In this document: in pieces, positions 5,491 through 10,905 of the stretch
Position numbering within the stretch: position 1 is the first letter of the stretch
How the letters are laid out: every line of letters begins with the position of its first letter
Assembly: GCA_018725535.1 (NCBI GenBank)
Contig: QLUS01000035.1
Coordinates: 1 to 14,224, forward strand
From: Bacillota bacterium
GTDB taxonomy: Bacteria > Bacillota > UBA994
DNA length: 14,224 nucleotides
Reading direction: 5' to 3'
Notes under the pieces: generated by a model
What the model was told of the DNA's origin: nothing
Databases searched by the model: none
What the model saw: the letters and a program-made list of their open reading frames with translations, nothing else
Translations under genes and position numbers: made by a program

Positions 5491-5731
5491 TTTTCCACCT
5501 GCTTTCAATTTTAGATATGGCAACTACCTCAAAGATTTCTCCGAACTTTTTTCCCAACAGCTGACATATCTTTCTTGCCAGCGCAGGGCTTAAGCCTCTG
5601 TTTCCCGATTCTATCTCGGAGAGATACCCTCTGCTGATACCTAAAGCAGTGGCCACCTCCCCCTGCGACAGCCCTTTTTCTAGCCGGGCTATCTGGATCT
5701 CGTGCGGCTTCGCACGTATGCCTACTCTCAC
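5462..5731 (-). CDS. XRE-family helix-turn-helix transcriptional regulator
   Basis: This 89-residue protein is essentially one HTH_3 domain. The motif LSQGEVATALGISRGYLSEI (21-40) followed by ESGNRGLSPALARKICQLLG is the classic XRE/Cro/CI fold, with the recognition helix about residues 32-42. There is no dimerisation or LexA-like cleavage domain, so it is not a CI-type repressor that self-cleaves; it resembles Cro-like or control proteins. The start is a GTG at 5731 with GGAGG 9 nt upstream; it begins one base after the preceding stop. Its place inside the accessory operon, not divergent from it, suggests feedback control of this operon or of another phage promoter. The operator cannot be identified from the window. 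Confidence 0.9.
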   Translation of the reverse strand: MRVGIRAKPHEIQIARLEKGLSQGEVATALGISRGYLSEIESGNRGLSPALARKICQLLGKKFGEIFEVVAISKIESRWKNERDGEKKV

Positions 5732-5732
5732 G

Positions 5733-5999
5733 CTAATTCACCTCCTTTTTTTTGCCGTGCTTGTTATACTCATCTTTTTTTTCCTGCCACCCTTTTCCTT
5801 TCTTTCCCGCCAGCAGTATCCACCTCTTACCCGTATCGACTCTAAGCAGCACTGAGTAACTTAGGGGGGAGTGGCGTTCCTCTGCCGCTTTTTTGGCAGC
5901 TTCGTCATCGTCTGCCCAGAAGGACGTGATAGCCCCTTTCACTCCCTCGATAGGGGAGTAGCTAGGGGAATAGCTTTGGTATTGGATTTTTGTTTTCAT
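5733..5999 (-). CDS. small phage protein, TGKRW family (88 aa), unknown function
   Basis: No known family is recognised. The segment DDDEAAKKAAEERHSP then VDTGKRWILLAGKK aligns with the core of the gene at 5176-5490, so the two are paralogs separated by the XRE gene. The N-terminus is Ser/Tyr/Pro-rich (YQSYSPSYSPIEG), and the C-terminus is strongly basic (GKKGKGWQEKKDEYNKHGKK). The ATG at 5999 overlaps the previous stop by 4 nt, with GGGAAG just upstream. The stop is one base before the XRE start. The basic tail could contact nucleic acid, but nothing shows this directly. Confidence 0.7.
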   Translation of the reverse strand: MKTKIQYQSYSPSYSPIEGVKGAITSFWADDDEAAKKAAEERHSPLSYSVLLRVDTGKRWILLAGKKGKGWQEKKDEYNKHGKKKEVN

Positions 6000-6391
6000 T
6001 CTCTTCCCTCCTGCCCCGTGGCGTAGTCTTTGATGTGTTCCACCAGATCAATACTGACATCGTGCCAACGTCTTACGCCGCCAGCGACATATCTTGTACC
6101 CATGTGAATATTGTCGACATAAACCTCAGTTACGCGGCTACCGCCAGTTTGAGGGTCTGGATGGCGTATTGTGTGATATATTCCTGAATTTAGTTGGGTC
6201 ATTATTGCTTCTAAATCAGAATCGGATATTGATTCATATTCTAGCGTAACTTCCCGCTTAGTATTTTTTTCTACTGGCATCCTGCCATAAGCATCCCGCC
6301 GTGGGCTGCTGCGAAAAATTCTGATATTCGTGCTGCTTGGTTCAGCAACTCTAATACCATTAATCTCAATCCAATTTTTCGTGCTTTCCAT
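5996..6391 (-). CDS. small tail-type phage protein, paralog of the gene at 12770-13111
   Basis: This 131-residue protein aligns along most of its length with the 113-residue protein of the tail module. Shared landmarks are GRM near residue 37, a conserved beta pattern, YHTIRHPDP (versus FHTLRYPDP) and a final DVSIDLVE (versus DVNIEVVE). In phages, small proteins of this shape lie just after the tape measure gene and are taken as tail or baseplate components, so a copy as first gene of an accessory operon is unexpected. It is the first good-length gene behind the promoter at 6551-6579. GGGGAGG precedes the ATG at 6391, and a copy of the repeated stem-loop lies just before that. The stop overlaps the next ATG. 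Whether it enters the virion or was recruited for another job cannot be told. Confidence 0.8.
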   Translation of the reverse strand: MESTKNWIEINGIRVAEPSSTNIRIFRSSPRRDAYGRMPVEKNTKREVTLEYESISDSDLEAIMTQLNSGIYHTIRHPDPQTGGSRVTEVYVDNIHMGTRYVAGGVRRWHDVSIDLVEHIKDYATGQEGRE

Positions 6392-6412
6392 AATTTTGTC
6401 CTCCCCTTTTCT

Positions 6413-6431
6413 GCCGGGATTGGCACCCGGC
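6413..6431 (-). repeat. repeated stem-loop, copy 3 (before the 131-aa gene)
   Basis: Minus strand GCCGGG TGCCAAT CCCGGC: a 6-bp perfect stem that differs from copy 1 by one base at the stem-loop junction. The sequence AGAAAAGGGGAGG follows, with the ATG at 6391, 21 nt after the stem. It is in the leader downstream of the promoter at 6551-6579, so it will be transcribed. Confidence 0.85.
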
Positions 6432-6442
6432 TTACCTTAGTG

Positions 6443-6508
6443 TTACTCGTCCTCGTCATCCTCATCATCGTCCTTTGAGTCGTAATATACGTTATATTAT
6501 TCTTTCAT
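6443..6508 (-). other. leader mini-ORF with in-frame stop, then an acidic tail
   Basis: A strong GGAGGAGG site is followed about 10 nt later by ATG AAA GAA TAA, a three-codon minigene. In the same frame after the TAA come 17 more codons, YNVYYDSKDDDEDDEDE, then a second TAA. It may be a short acidic peptide gene killed by one added stop codon, or a genuine leader minigene that tunes translation. No family is recognisable at this length. Confidence 0.35.
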
Positions 6509-6550
6509 TTTTTTTTCGCCTCCTCCTTCATTTTTCTTTTTCTTATCTTT

Positions 6551-6579
6551 ATCTTACCATAGTCTTTCATAGTTGTCAA
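6551..6579 (-). promoter_or_regulatory. strong sigma-A-type promoter of the accessory operon, with phased A-tracts
   Basis: On the minus strand the -35 box is a perfect TTGACA (6574-6579), with a 17-bp spacer and -10 box TAAGAT (6551-6556) preceded by TGG, an extended -10. Just upstream lie three A-tracts of 7-9 A (6583-6590, 6594-6602, 6605-6611) whose starts are 11 bp apart, an arrangement expected to bend DNA and act as an UP element. Transcription would start near 6544, leaving a leader of about 150 nt before the 131-residue gene. The promoter lies just after the lysis-module terminator, which makes the unit independent. Confidence 0.85.
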
Positions 6580-6629
6580 ACATTTTTTTTCACTTTTTTT
6601 TTACTTTTTTTACTTTCTCTTTTAGCGGC

Positions 6630-6666
6630 AAAAATAAAAGAGCCGCCTTCTAATGAAGACGGCTCT
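6630..6666 (-). terminator. intrinsic terminator after the lysis module
   Basis: Minus strand: AGAGCCGTCTTC, loop ATTA, GAAGGCGGCTCT, giving a 12-bp stem with a single G-T pair, followed at once by TTTATTTTT. It lies about 20 nt after the endolysin stop codon and ends the tail/lysis transcript. Confidence 0.93.
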
Positions 6667-6685
6667 AAGTATTAGCAACCAATCA

Positions 6686-7514
6686 TCAAGACACAAAAAG
6701 TCCCTGCCCCGGATGCACTACATCTGTTGCCAACTGGTTCCACTCTCGCAACTGCGCCACTGTTACACCATACTGCCTAGCGATACTCCAGAGCGTATCG
6801 CCCGCTACTACTGCGTGTGTCCGTCTTGCAGCAGGTCTCACAGTTGCAGCAGGTCTCGAAGCTGCAGCAGGTCTCGCAGCTGCCGGAGGCGGTGACACTG
6901 GCTTGGCTTGTGAGGATATCGGCTGTGTAGCTGGTTGTATTGTAGGCCTCGCAGCTTGTGATGTCGCCTGCAAAAATTCAGCCACTCCTGCTGCTATGGC
7001 CTGCGCTGCCCGTTCTTGCCCTATCTCGCTCTCCAGCAGTGCCTCCTCTACGTGGTTTGAAATGAAGGCCAACTCCACCAGTGCCGCAGGACAGCGGGCT
7101 TGCCTGATAACTTGGAAAACCGCAGTTTTTACACCACGGTCGCGCAGTCTCAGACGCGCCAGCAGCTCCCTCTGTAGTATGTTGGCAAGTCGCGCACTAT
7201 CATGATGGCCGCTTGCAAAGTAAAATGTTTCCGTGCCATTTGCGTCTCGCCTCACCGCAGCGTTGCAGTGGATACTGACGAAGCAGGCAGCCTCAGCATG
7301 GGGTAGCCGCTCACCAAGCGGCACGGTGATATCGCTTGACCGCGTGAGGTGTACATTCGCTTGTATACGTAAGCGCAGCAACTCCTGTACGCGCAGCGCG
7401 ACATTTAAGCAGACGACTTTTTCCTGTACTCCTGTGGGGCCTACTGCGCCAGGCTGTCGTCCACCGTCAGTGGCCAGGATCAACCGTTACAAAAACCAGT
7501 TTTTTCCCTGACAC
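6686..7514 (-). CDS. N-acetylmuramoyl-L-alanine amidase (amidase_3) with LysM, endolysin; frame broken near start
   Basis: The enzyme cuts the amide bond between muramic acid and L-alanine in peptidoglycan to release phage. A perfect AAGGAGGTGA (7521-7530) leads to GTG at 7514 and VSGKKLVFVTVDPGH, where H is the first zinc ligand; the frame then hits TGA at 7467-7469. One base over, the frame continues GGRQPGAVGPTGVQEKVV with the other sites: zinc-ligand Glu in GVQEK, His in VSIHCNA, and catalytic Glu in LVELAFISN. An Ala/Pro/Arg-rich linker and a C-terminal LysM domain (AVVAGDTLWSIARQYGVTVA onward) follow, ending in tandem stops TGA TGA. A TTG at 7483 opens the second frame (265 aa), but it has no ribosome site and omits the DPGH motif. 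The intact form would be about 275 residues. The gene lies after two holin-type genes and before a terminator. Enzyme identity is very secure; whether the gene is active is not. Confidence 0.9.
7463..7472 (-). other. frame break (CAC TGA C) in the endolysin gene
   Basis: Between the zinc His codon CAC (7470-7472) and the first codon of GGRQPGAVG (ending at 7465) stand four bases, TGAC, instead of none or three. Skipping one base gives DPGH-D-GGRQPG. UGAC is a poor stop context, used in +1 recoding of release factor 2, but the preceding His codon would re-pair badly after a +1 slip. A one-base insertion or error is therefore the simpler reading. Confidence 0.85.
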
Positions 7515-7520
7515 TTCCCA

Positions 7521-7530
7521 TCACCTCCTT
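7521..7530 (-). promoter_or_regulatory. ribosome binding site deciding the endolysin start
   Basis: The minus strand reads AAGGAGGTGA, fully complementary to the 3' end of 16S rRNA. It sits 6 nt before the GTG at 7514, and marks that GTG, not the downstream TTG at 7483, as the original endolysin start. Confidence 0.85.
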
Positions 7531-7553
7531 ATAACATTTTGAGGGCATTCTCT

Positions 7554-7727
7554 TTACCATTTTAGCGGCTCCTTAGTGATAGCCCTGAAAAATAGGCCTA
7601 TAGATACTAAAACCGCTGCCGTTTCTTCCACGCTGATATCAAAGCCAAGTTCATATCTGCTATATATGGTCACGAGTGCCACTACGTTCGCCCAAAGCGT
7701 CCGGGACTTCCACCAATCTTTACCCAT
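7554..7727 (-). CDS. small holin-like membrane protein (57 aa)
   Basis: This 57-residue protein starts MGKDWWKSRTLWANVVALVT and ends FFRAITKEPLKW. The W-KS-TLWAN start, a central hydrophobic stretch, and a C-terminal R-ITKEPL motif match a class of short phage membrane proteins next to lysis genes that I remember as holin-like; the name is not firm. It has one clear TM segment (about 11-22) and a second hydrophobic stretch (about 37-50). GGAGGTGA precedes the ATG at 7727 at ideal distance; the site overlaps the stop of the XhlA-like gene. It lies between the XhlA-like protein and the endolysin, where the holin is expected. Its job would be to make the membrane permeable or help the endolysin cross it (inference from position). 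Confidence 0.8.
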   Translation of the reverse strand: MGKDWWKSRTLWANVVALVTIYSRYELGFDISVEETAAVLVSIGLFFRAITKEPLKW

Positions 7728-7731
7728 GCTC

Positions 7732-7950
7732 TCACCTCCCCCGCGCTATGAGATTAATTATCAGCAGCACCAGCGACACTATCATGCCGCCCATTAGCCC
7801 GATAAGCCACATCTGCAGCGCATTCAGTTTATCCTCGACTCGCTGGAGGCAGCAGTTCTGTTTTATTTGATACTCCTCTAAAGTGCTAATCCTCTCCTCG
7901 TGTCGCGCCACTGTGATCTCGATTTTTCTAAGCTCACCTGGGCACTCCAT
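7732..7950 (-). CDS. XhlA-like haemolysin/holin accessory protein
   Basis: Residues 5-45 form a charged coiled coil (ITVARHEERISTLEEYQIKQ and on), followed by a single TM segment at about 47-68 (MWLIGLMGGMIVSLVLLIIN) and a short basic tail. This layout is that of XhlA-family proteins of Bacillus-type prophages, which act in the membrane together with a small holin (XhlB) and an amidase (XlyA). I start it at the ATG at 7950, with GGGGGAG 6 nt upstream; an in-frame TTG at 7965 is possible, with GGAGG 11 nt upstream. The order XhlA-like, small membrane protein, amidase is the expected lysis cassette. Confidence 0.85.
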   Translation of the reverse strand: MECPGELRKIEITVARHEERISTLEEYQIKQNCCLQRVEDKLNALQMWLIGLMGGMIVSLVLLIINLIARGR

Positions 7951-8032
7951 GCGTTGCTCCCCCAAATCTAATCACGCCTCCCTTCTGACTGTCAATATAA
8001 AATGCACTACTGCTGCTGCCGTTGTTTTATGC

Positions 8033-8893
8033 CTAAATGTTGTAACGCCAGAAATCAGTCGTGTTGTCCCCCCGGAAAGCGTAAATGAAGGGGTCATTAA
8101 TCCTACGAGAATGAGTAAGCGCGCCGCCCCCCTCCACTCCAGCAGGAGCTACCGCCATAACTGCCCAAGTATTCGCAGGGATGTTATAACGCCAAAAGGG
8201 ATTATCCCTGCCCCCCCGGAAGGCGTAAGCAAAGTCGCCGACAGAAGCAAGCGCACCACCGTAAAATACTCCACTAGGAGCCATCGCCATATCTGTCCAA
8301 GTATTCGCAGGAATGCTATATCGCCAGAAGTGATTAGTGCCACCCCCCGCGAAAGCATAAATAAAGTCGCCGACAGAAGTAAGCGCAGCACCGGCATGTA
8401 TTGAACGAGTAGTCGCTGCCATAGTTGTCCAAGTATTTGCAGGAATGCTATAGCGCCAGAAAGTTGTGGTGAGATTCCCCCGGAAGGCGTAAGCAAAGTC
8501 GCCGACAGAAGTAAGCGCACCACCATGTGCTACTGCGGCAGGAGTCGCCGCCATAGTTGTCCAAGTATTTGCAGGAATGCTATATCGCCAGAAGATATTG
8601 GAGTTTCCCGCTAAAGCATAAATAAAGTCGCCGACAGGAGTAAGCGCGCTACCGATACTCACTCCACCAGGAGCTGCCGCCATAGCTACCCAAGCATTGG
8701 TAAGAGCATTATAACGCCAGAAGTGATTAGTGCCACCCCCTGCTAAAGCATAAATAAAGTCGCCGACAGAGGTAAGCGCACCGCCCCACCCCACTATACC
8801 AGGAGCCGGCGCCATAGCTGTCCAAGTATTCGACCCAGGTGCAGGTGCAGCTACTCCTGCCCGAGCACCAAATATCGCAGGCCAAATAATCAA
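8033..8893 (-). CDS. six-blade Kelch-like beta-propeller protein, tail-end or receptor-binding
   Basis: The protein consists almost entirely of six repeats of about 44 residues. Each has the form NTWTxMAxxPxxxxxGGALTS, then VGDFIYAFxG, a variable loop of 4-6 residues, and FWRYSIPA. The W-spaced, GG-containing pattern is that of Kelch/galactose-oxidase-type propellers. Six such units can close into a six-blade ring. In the last blade the usual SVGD is replaced by HSRRINDP. The start is a TTG at 8893, overlapping the stop of the fibre gene by 4 nt (TTGA), with AGGTGG 9 nt upstream. No signal peptide or TM is present, so a virion role follows from its place between tail fibre and lysis genes. 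Adhesion to host sugars or proteins is the best guess; no enzyme residues are visible. Confidence 0.85.
   Translation of the reverse strand: MIIWPAIFGARAGVAAPAPGSNTWTAMAPAPGIVGWGGALTSVGDFIYALAGGGTNHFWRYNALTNAWVAMAAAPGGVSIGSALTPVGDFIYALAGNSNIFWRYSIPANTWTTMAATPAAVAHGGALTSVGDFAYAFRGNLTTTFWRYSIPANTWTTMAATTRSIHAGAALTSVGDFIYAFAGGGTNHFWRYSIPANTWTDMAMAPSGVFYGGALASVGDFAYAFRGGRDNPFWRYNIPANTWAVMAVAPAGVEGGGALTHSRRINDPFIYAFRGDNTTDFWRYNI
8107..8890 (-). repeat. tandem in-frame repeats of about 132 bp in the Kelch-like gene
   Basis: The core GTCGCCGACAG (plus strand) recurs at 8234, 8366, 8498, 8627 and 8759. The spacings are 132, 132, 129 and 132 bp, all multiples of three. Nearby blocks such as CCAAGTATTTGCAGGAATGC repeat too. 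The near-identity at DNA level means recent duplication or gene conversion, and recombination could add or remove whole blades without breaking the frame. Confidence 0.9.
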
Positions 8894-10287
8894 CTCAAAT
8901 CACCACCTAGAGCCCAAACGTTGTCCGCCCGTTTAACTAACCCTGCAAAGCCAAACTGCGCCCGTATAGACCTAAGGCCTCCAGCAGAATCAAGTCTTAC
9001 ACCCGTTGCCGGAGAAATTGTCACTGCACCTGTGCCCAGCCGATGCACTAGTATCTGTGTGCCTATTAGTAGCGGCACAGCCGCATGTGTCGGGATAGTG
9101 AGGACCAACGCGGCGTCACTTTGAAAAGTAAGCATTCGCCCCGAATCGATAATTTCAAGCGTATGTGCCGCACCTATTAGCCTCTCTCGCTGCATTGTTA
9201 CAACCTCAACCCATGGGTCCCAAACTCCCCCTCGGCTTTTACGCATCCAGCAACGCAGAGGCGCATGCAAATCCCATGCCGTTTGCTGCACCCAGGCTGC
9301 GGAATGCCCGCGCGTAACAGTTAAAGCAGTCCAACCCCCGATGACTGGCGGACGGTTTAGTGCATGGTTAACATCATACCATCCCGCTGTAACCATACTA
9401 TTTAAGTCCGTCCTATCCGGCAAATTTATCCCGCGCGAACCCTCCATCCCCCAGTGTGGCTCGGCTGTCGTATCCCGCATGGGCAATGTGCCGCTTGCTA
9501 CTAAGCCTATGTCGTCCACCGTCAATGCCGCCACTGTTGCAATCGCCCCTGTAGTAGCACCGCCGAAAGTTCGCCACACACGATAATCAATTGCACCTGC
9601 CACGGCAGCCCATGTAATCCGGTTAAGGTTAGTAGCTGACAAAGTTGCATTGCCTGTAGTAATCGTTGTTTCCGCACCCGCTAAAGTCTCGCCCACCCGC
9701 GTTCTGGCAGATACTCGGTAGCGATAAGTTGTCGCCCCAGCAGCCCCCACCACAGTAACAGTCGGCGCGGCGGGCGAAGCAATACCTGTGATAATTAGCC
9801 CGCCGCGCAAAGCGTCGCCGCCGTCATTACGAATGTGCCCAGTATGCGGGGCTGCCGCTCCTGCGTGGGCATCAACTCTAGCCTGAGCACCAGCTGCGCT
9901 CTCAACTGTGCTAGTGCCCACGCCATGGACTCCTGTTGTTGCGGCAGCATGGGCATCAAGACCAGGTGCAGCCGCCCCGACTAACGCATGCCCTGGATGG
10001 GGGGCTGATGCAGCGTGATGAGCATGGGCATCAGCCAACGTTGTCGCTGGCGCGTCAAACCAATTTGCCGCGCCTGTGATTGCCCTGATGCGCCCAGCGA
10101 ACCACGACAATATCTGCCGCAGCGTGCCAATATTAGCAGGCGCAGCTAATGCCTGGTCAAGCGTGCGCTCTCCAAGCTCTGTAGCGAGACTGTTACTCTC
10201 TATGCGGTTAAAGTCAGTCGTTGTAGTAGGATGTTTAACTGACCATGTCGTGCGCGGGGCTTGCCAGCCTGTAGGTGCTCCGCTCAA
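8890..10287 (-). CDS. phage tail fibre protein with FN3-like and knob-like domains
   Basis: This 465-residue protein begins with a virion-attachment-like segment (WSVKHPTTTTDFNRIESN, 15-32). A His/Ala-rich shaft with DAHAHHAASAPHPGH-type repeats follows (85-151), as in trimeric phage fibres where histidines may coordinate metal. Residues 168-268 look like a fibronectin type III domain (TTYRYRVSART...IDYRVWR). Residues 290-364 (TDLNSMVTAGWYDVNHALNR, then RCWMRKSRGGVWDPWVEV) resemble the pyocin-knob fold of fibre tips. The last 100 residues form another beta-rich domain ending KRADNVWALGG. The TTG start at 10287 has GGGAGG 8 nt upstream and overlaps the previous stop (TTGA). It lies between hub-type genes and the lysis block, as expected for a host-recognition fibre. 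Confidence 0.88.
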   Translation of the reverse strand: MSGAPTGWQAPRTTWSVKHPTTTTDFNRIESNSLATELGERTLDQALAAPANIGTLRQILSWFAGRIRAITGAANWFDAPATTLADAHAHHAASAPHPGHALVGAAAPGLDAHAAATTGVHGVGTSTVESAAGAQARVDAHAGAAAPHTGHIRNDGGDALRGGLIITGIASPAAPTVTVVGAAGATTYRYRVSARTRVGETLAGAETTITTGNATLSATNLNRITWAAVAGAIDYRVWRTFGGATTGAIATVAALTVDDIGLVASGTLPMRDTTAEPHWGMEGSRGINLPDRTDLNSMVTAGWYDVNHALNRPPVIGGWTALTVTRGHSAAWVQQTAWDLHAPLRCWMRKSRGGVWDPWVEVVTMQRERLIGAAHTLEIIDSGRMLTFQSDAALVLTIPTHAAVPLLIGTQILVHRLGTGAVTISPATGVRLDSAGGLRSIRAQFGFAGLVKRADNVWALGGDLS

Positions 10288-10454
10288 CGCTTATCCCTCC
10301 CTCTACACACTTCCAAGTGTTCTTGGTATATTTTTCTAGTCTCCTCTTCGTCCCACTCTGTGTGAAACTCCCCCGGTTCAACCTCTTTATCTCTCATCAC
10401 TTGTACCCACTCACCACACACGCAGATGATGTGCGCTTGACGCTCGTTTATCAC
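10284..10454 (-). CDS. small Cys/His-containing protein in the tail module (56 aa), unknown function
   Basis: This short frame starts at a GTG at 10454, 11 nt after AGGAGG (which lies in the end of the previous gene). It stops at a TGA that overlaps the fibre gene start by 4 nt (TTGA). The product has HIICVCGEW (8-16) and a later H-LEVC (46-50), giving a C-x-C plus His/Cys set that could bind metal, with a very acidic middle (EWDEEE). It is not a known tail component. The clean coupling to both neighbours and the absence of other frames with good starts in this gap support it. It may be an assembly chaperone for the fibre (inference from position). Confidence 0.6.
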   Translation of the reverse strand: MINERQAHIICVCGEWVQVMRDKEVEPGEFHTEWDEEETRKIYQEHLEVCRGRDKR

Positions 10455-10458
10455 TTGT

Positions 10459-10905
10459 CTAACCGCCTCCTACTGTAGAGATTAACTCAAACTCTGTCTG
10501 GGCGGTCGCGCCATTAATGTAGCGCACCCGCCAGCTATCAGCGACAACGTCGGCGCTTAGTTGTCGCGTCTCACCCGCGGCAACCGCCACGCTATGACCG
10601 ACCGCCACACGCCACACTAGCCCATCGCGAGATTGCTGAATCTCTAGCGTGCCAGCATGGCTAGCGAATGCCCGCGCGATAATCCTACTGTGGTGCGCTC
10701 GCGCTGTGCGCGTTGCGCCGACGAAGATTGCGCCCGCGGCAAGGGCAGTTATAGAATCTGTAAATCTTGTCCAGCGCGGCGCGGCGAATAGTGTCTGTTC
10801 GTCACCGCCTAAAGCCTCATATATTGCTGTGCGCGGATTCCAAACTTGTGGTATCGGCCTGCCGTCTGCATCTACTGTCAGCCTACCTGTAGCTGGTGTG
10901 CTCAT
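10459..10905 (-). CDS. small beta-rich virion/tail-tip protein (148 aa)
   Basis: The C-terminal 100 residues (SRIIARAFASHAGTLEIQQS, SRDGLVW, then DSWRVRYINGATAQTEFELI) have the pattern of a jelly-roll domain seen in small proteins next to phage hub genes. The short N-terminus (GRLTVDADGRPIPQVWNP) looks like an attachment peptide. No catalytic motif is visible. The ATG at 10905 overlaps the stop of the hub-like gene by 4 nt (ATGA). The last codons (GGA GGC GGT TAG) contain the ribosome site for the next small gene. A carbohydrate-binding or tail-tip role fits the position and fold, but I cannot name the family. Confidence 0.75.
   Translation of the reverse strand: MSTPATGRLTVDADGRPIPQVWNPRTAIYEALGGDEQTLFAAPRWTRFTDSITALAAGAIFVGATRTARAHHSRIIARAFASHAGTLEIQQSRDGLVWRVAVGHSVAVAAGETRQLSADVVADSWRVRYINGATAQTEFELISTVGGG

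Noticed and set aside
6271..6468. Minus-strand 65-codon frame over the leader of the accessory operon
   Set aside because: It overlaps the stem-loop and the 131-residue gene out of frame and encodes no recognisable pattern.
6686..7483. TTG at 7483 as the true endolysin start
   Set aside because: It has no ribosome site and removes the DPGH zinc motif, while a perfect site and GTG lie 31 nt upstream in the other frame.
7883..8404. Plus-strand open frame of 173 codons
   Set aside because: It is the complement of the Kelch-repeat gene; its repetitive Ser/Arg-rich product mirrors the blade repeats, and it has no ribosome site.
8149..8526. Minus-strand 125-codon frame within the Kelch-like gene
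   Set aside because: It is an out-of-frame reading of the repeats with no ribosome site.
8107..8890. Regular 132-bp repeats as a possible CRISPR or noncoding tandem array
   Set aside because: The unit length is a multiple of three and the frame encodes a coherent beta-propeller, so protein repeats explain it.
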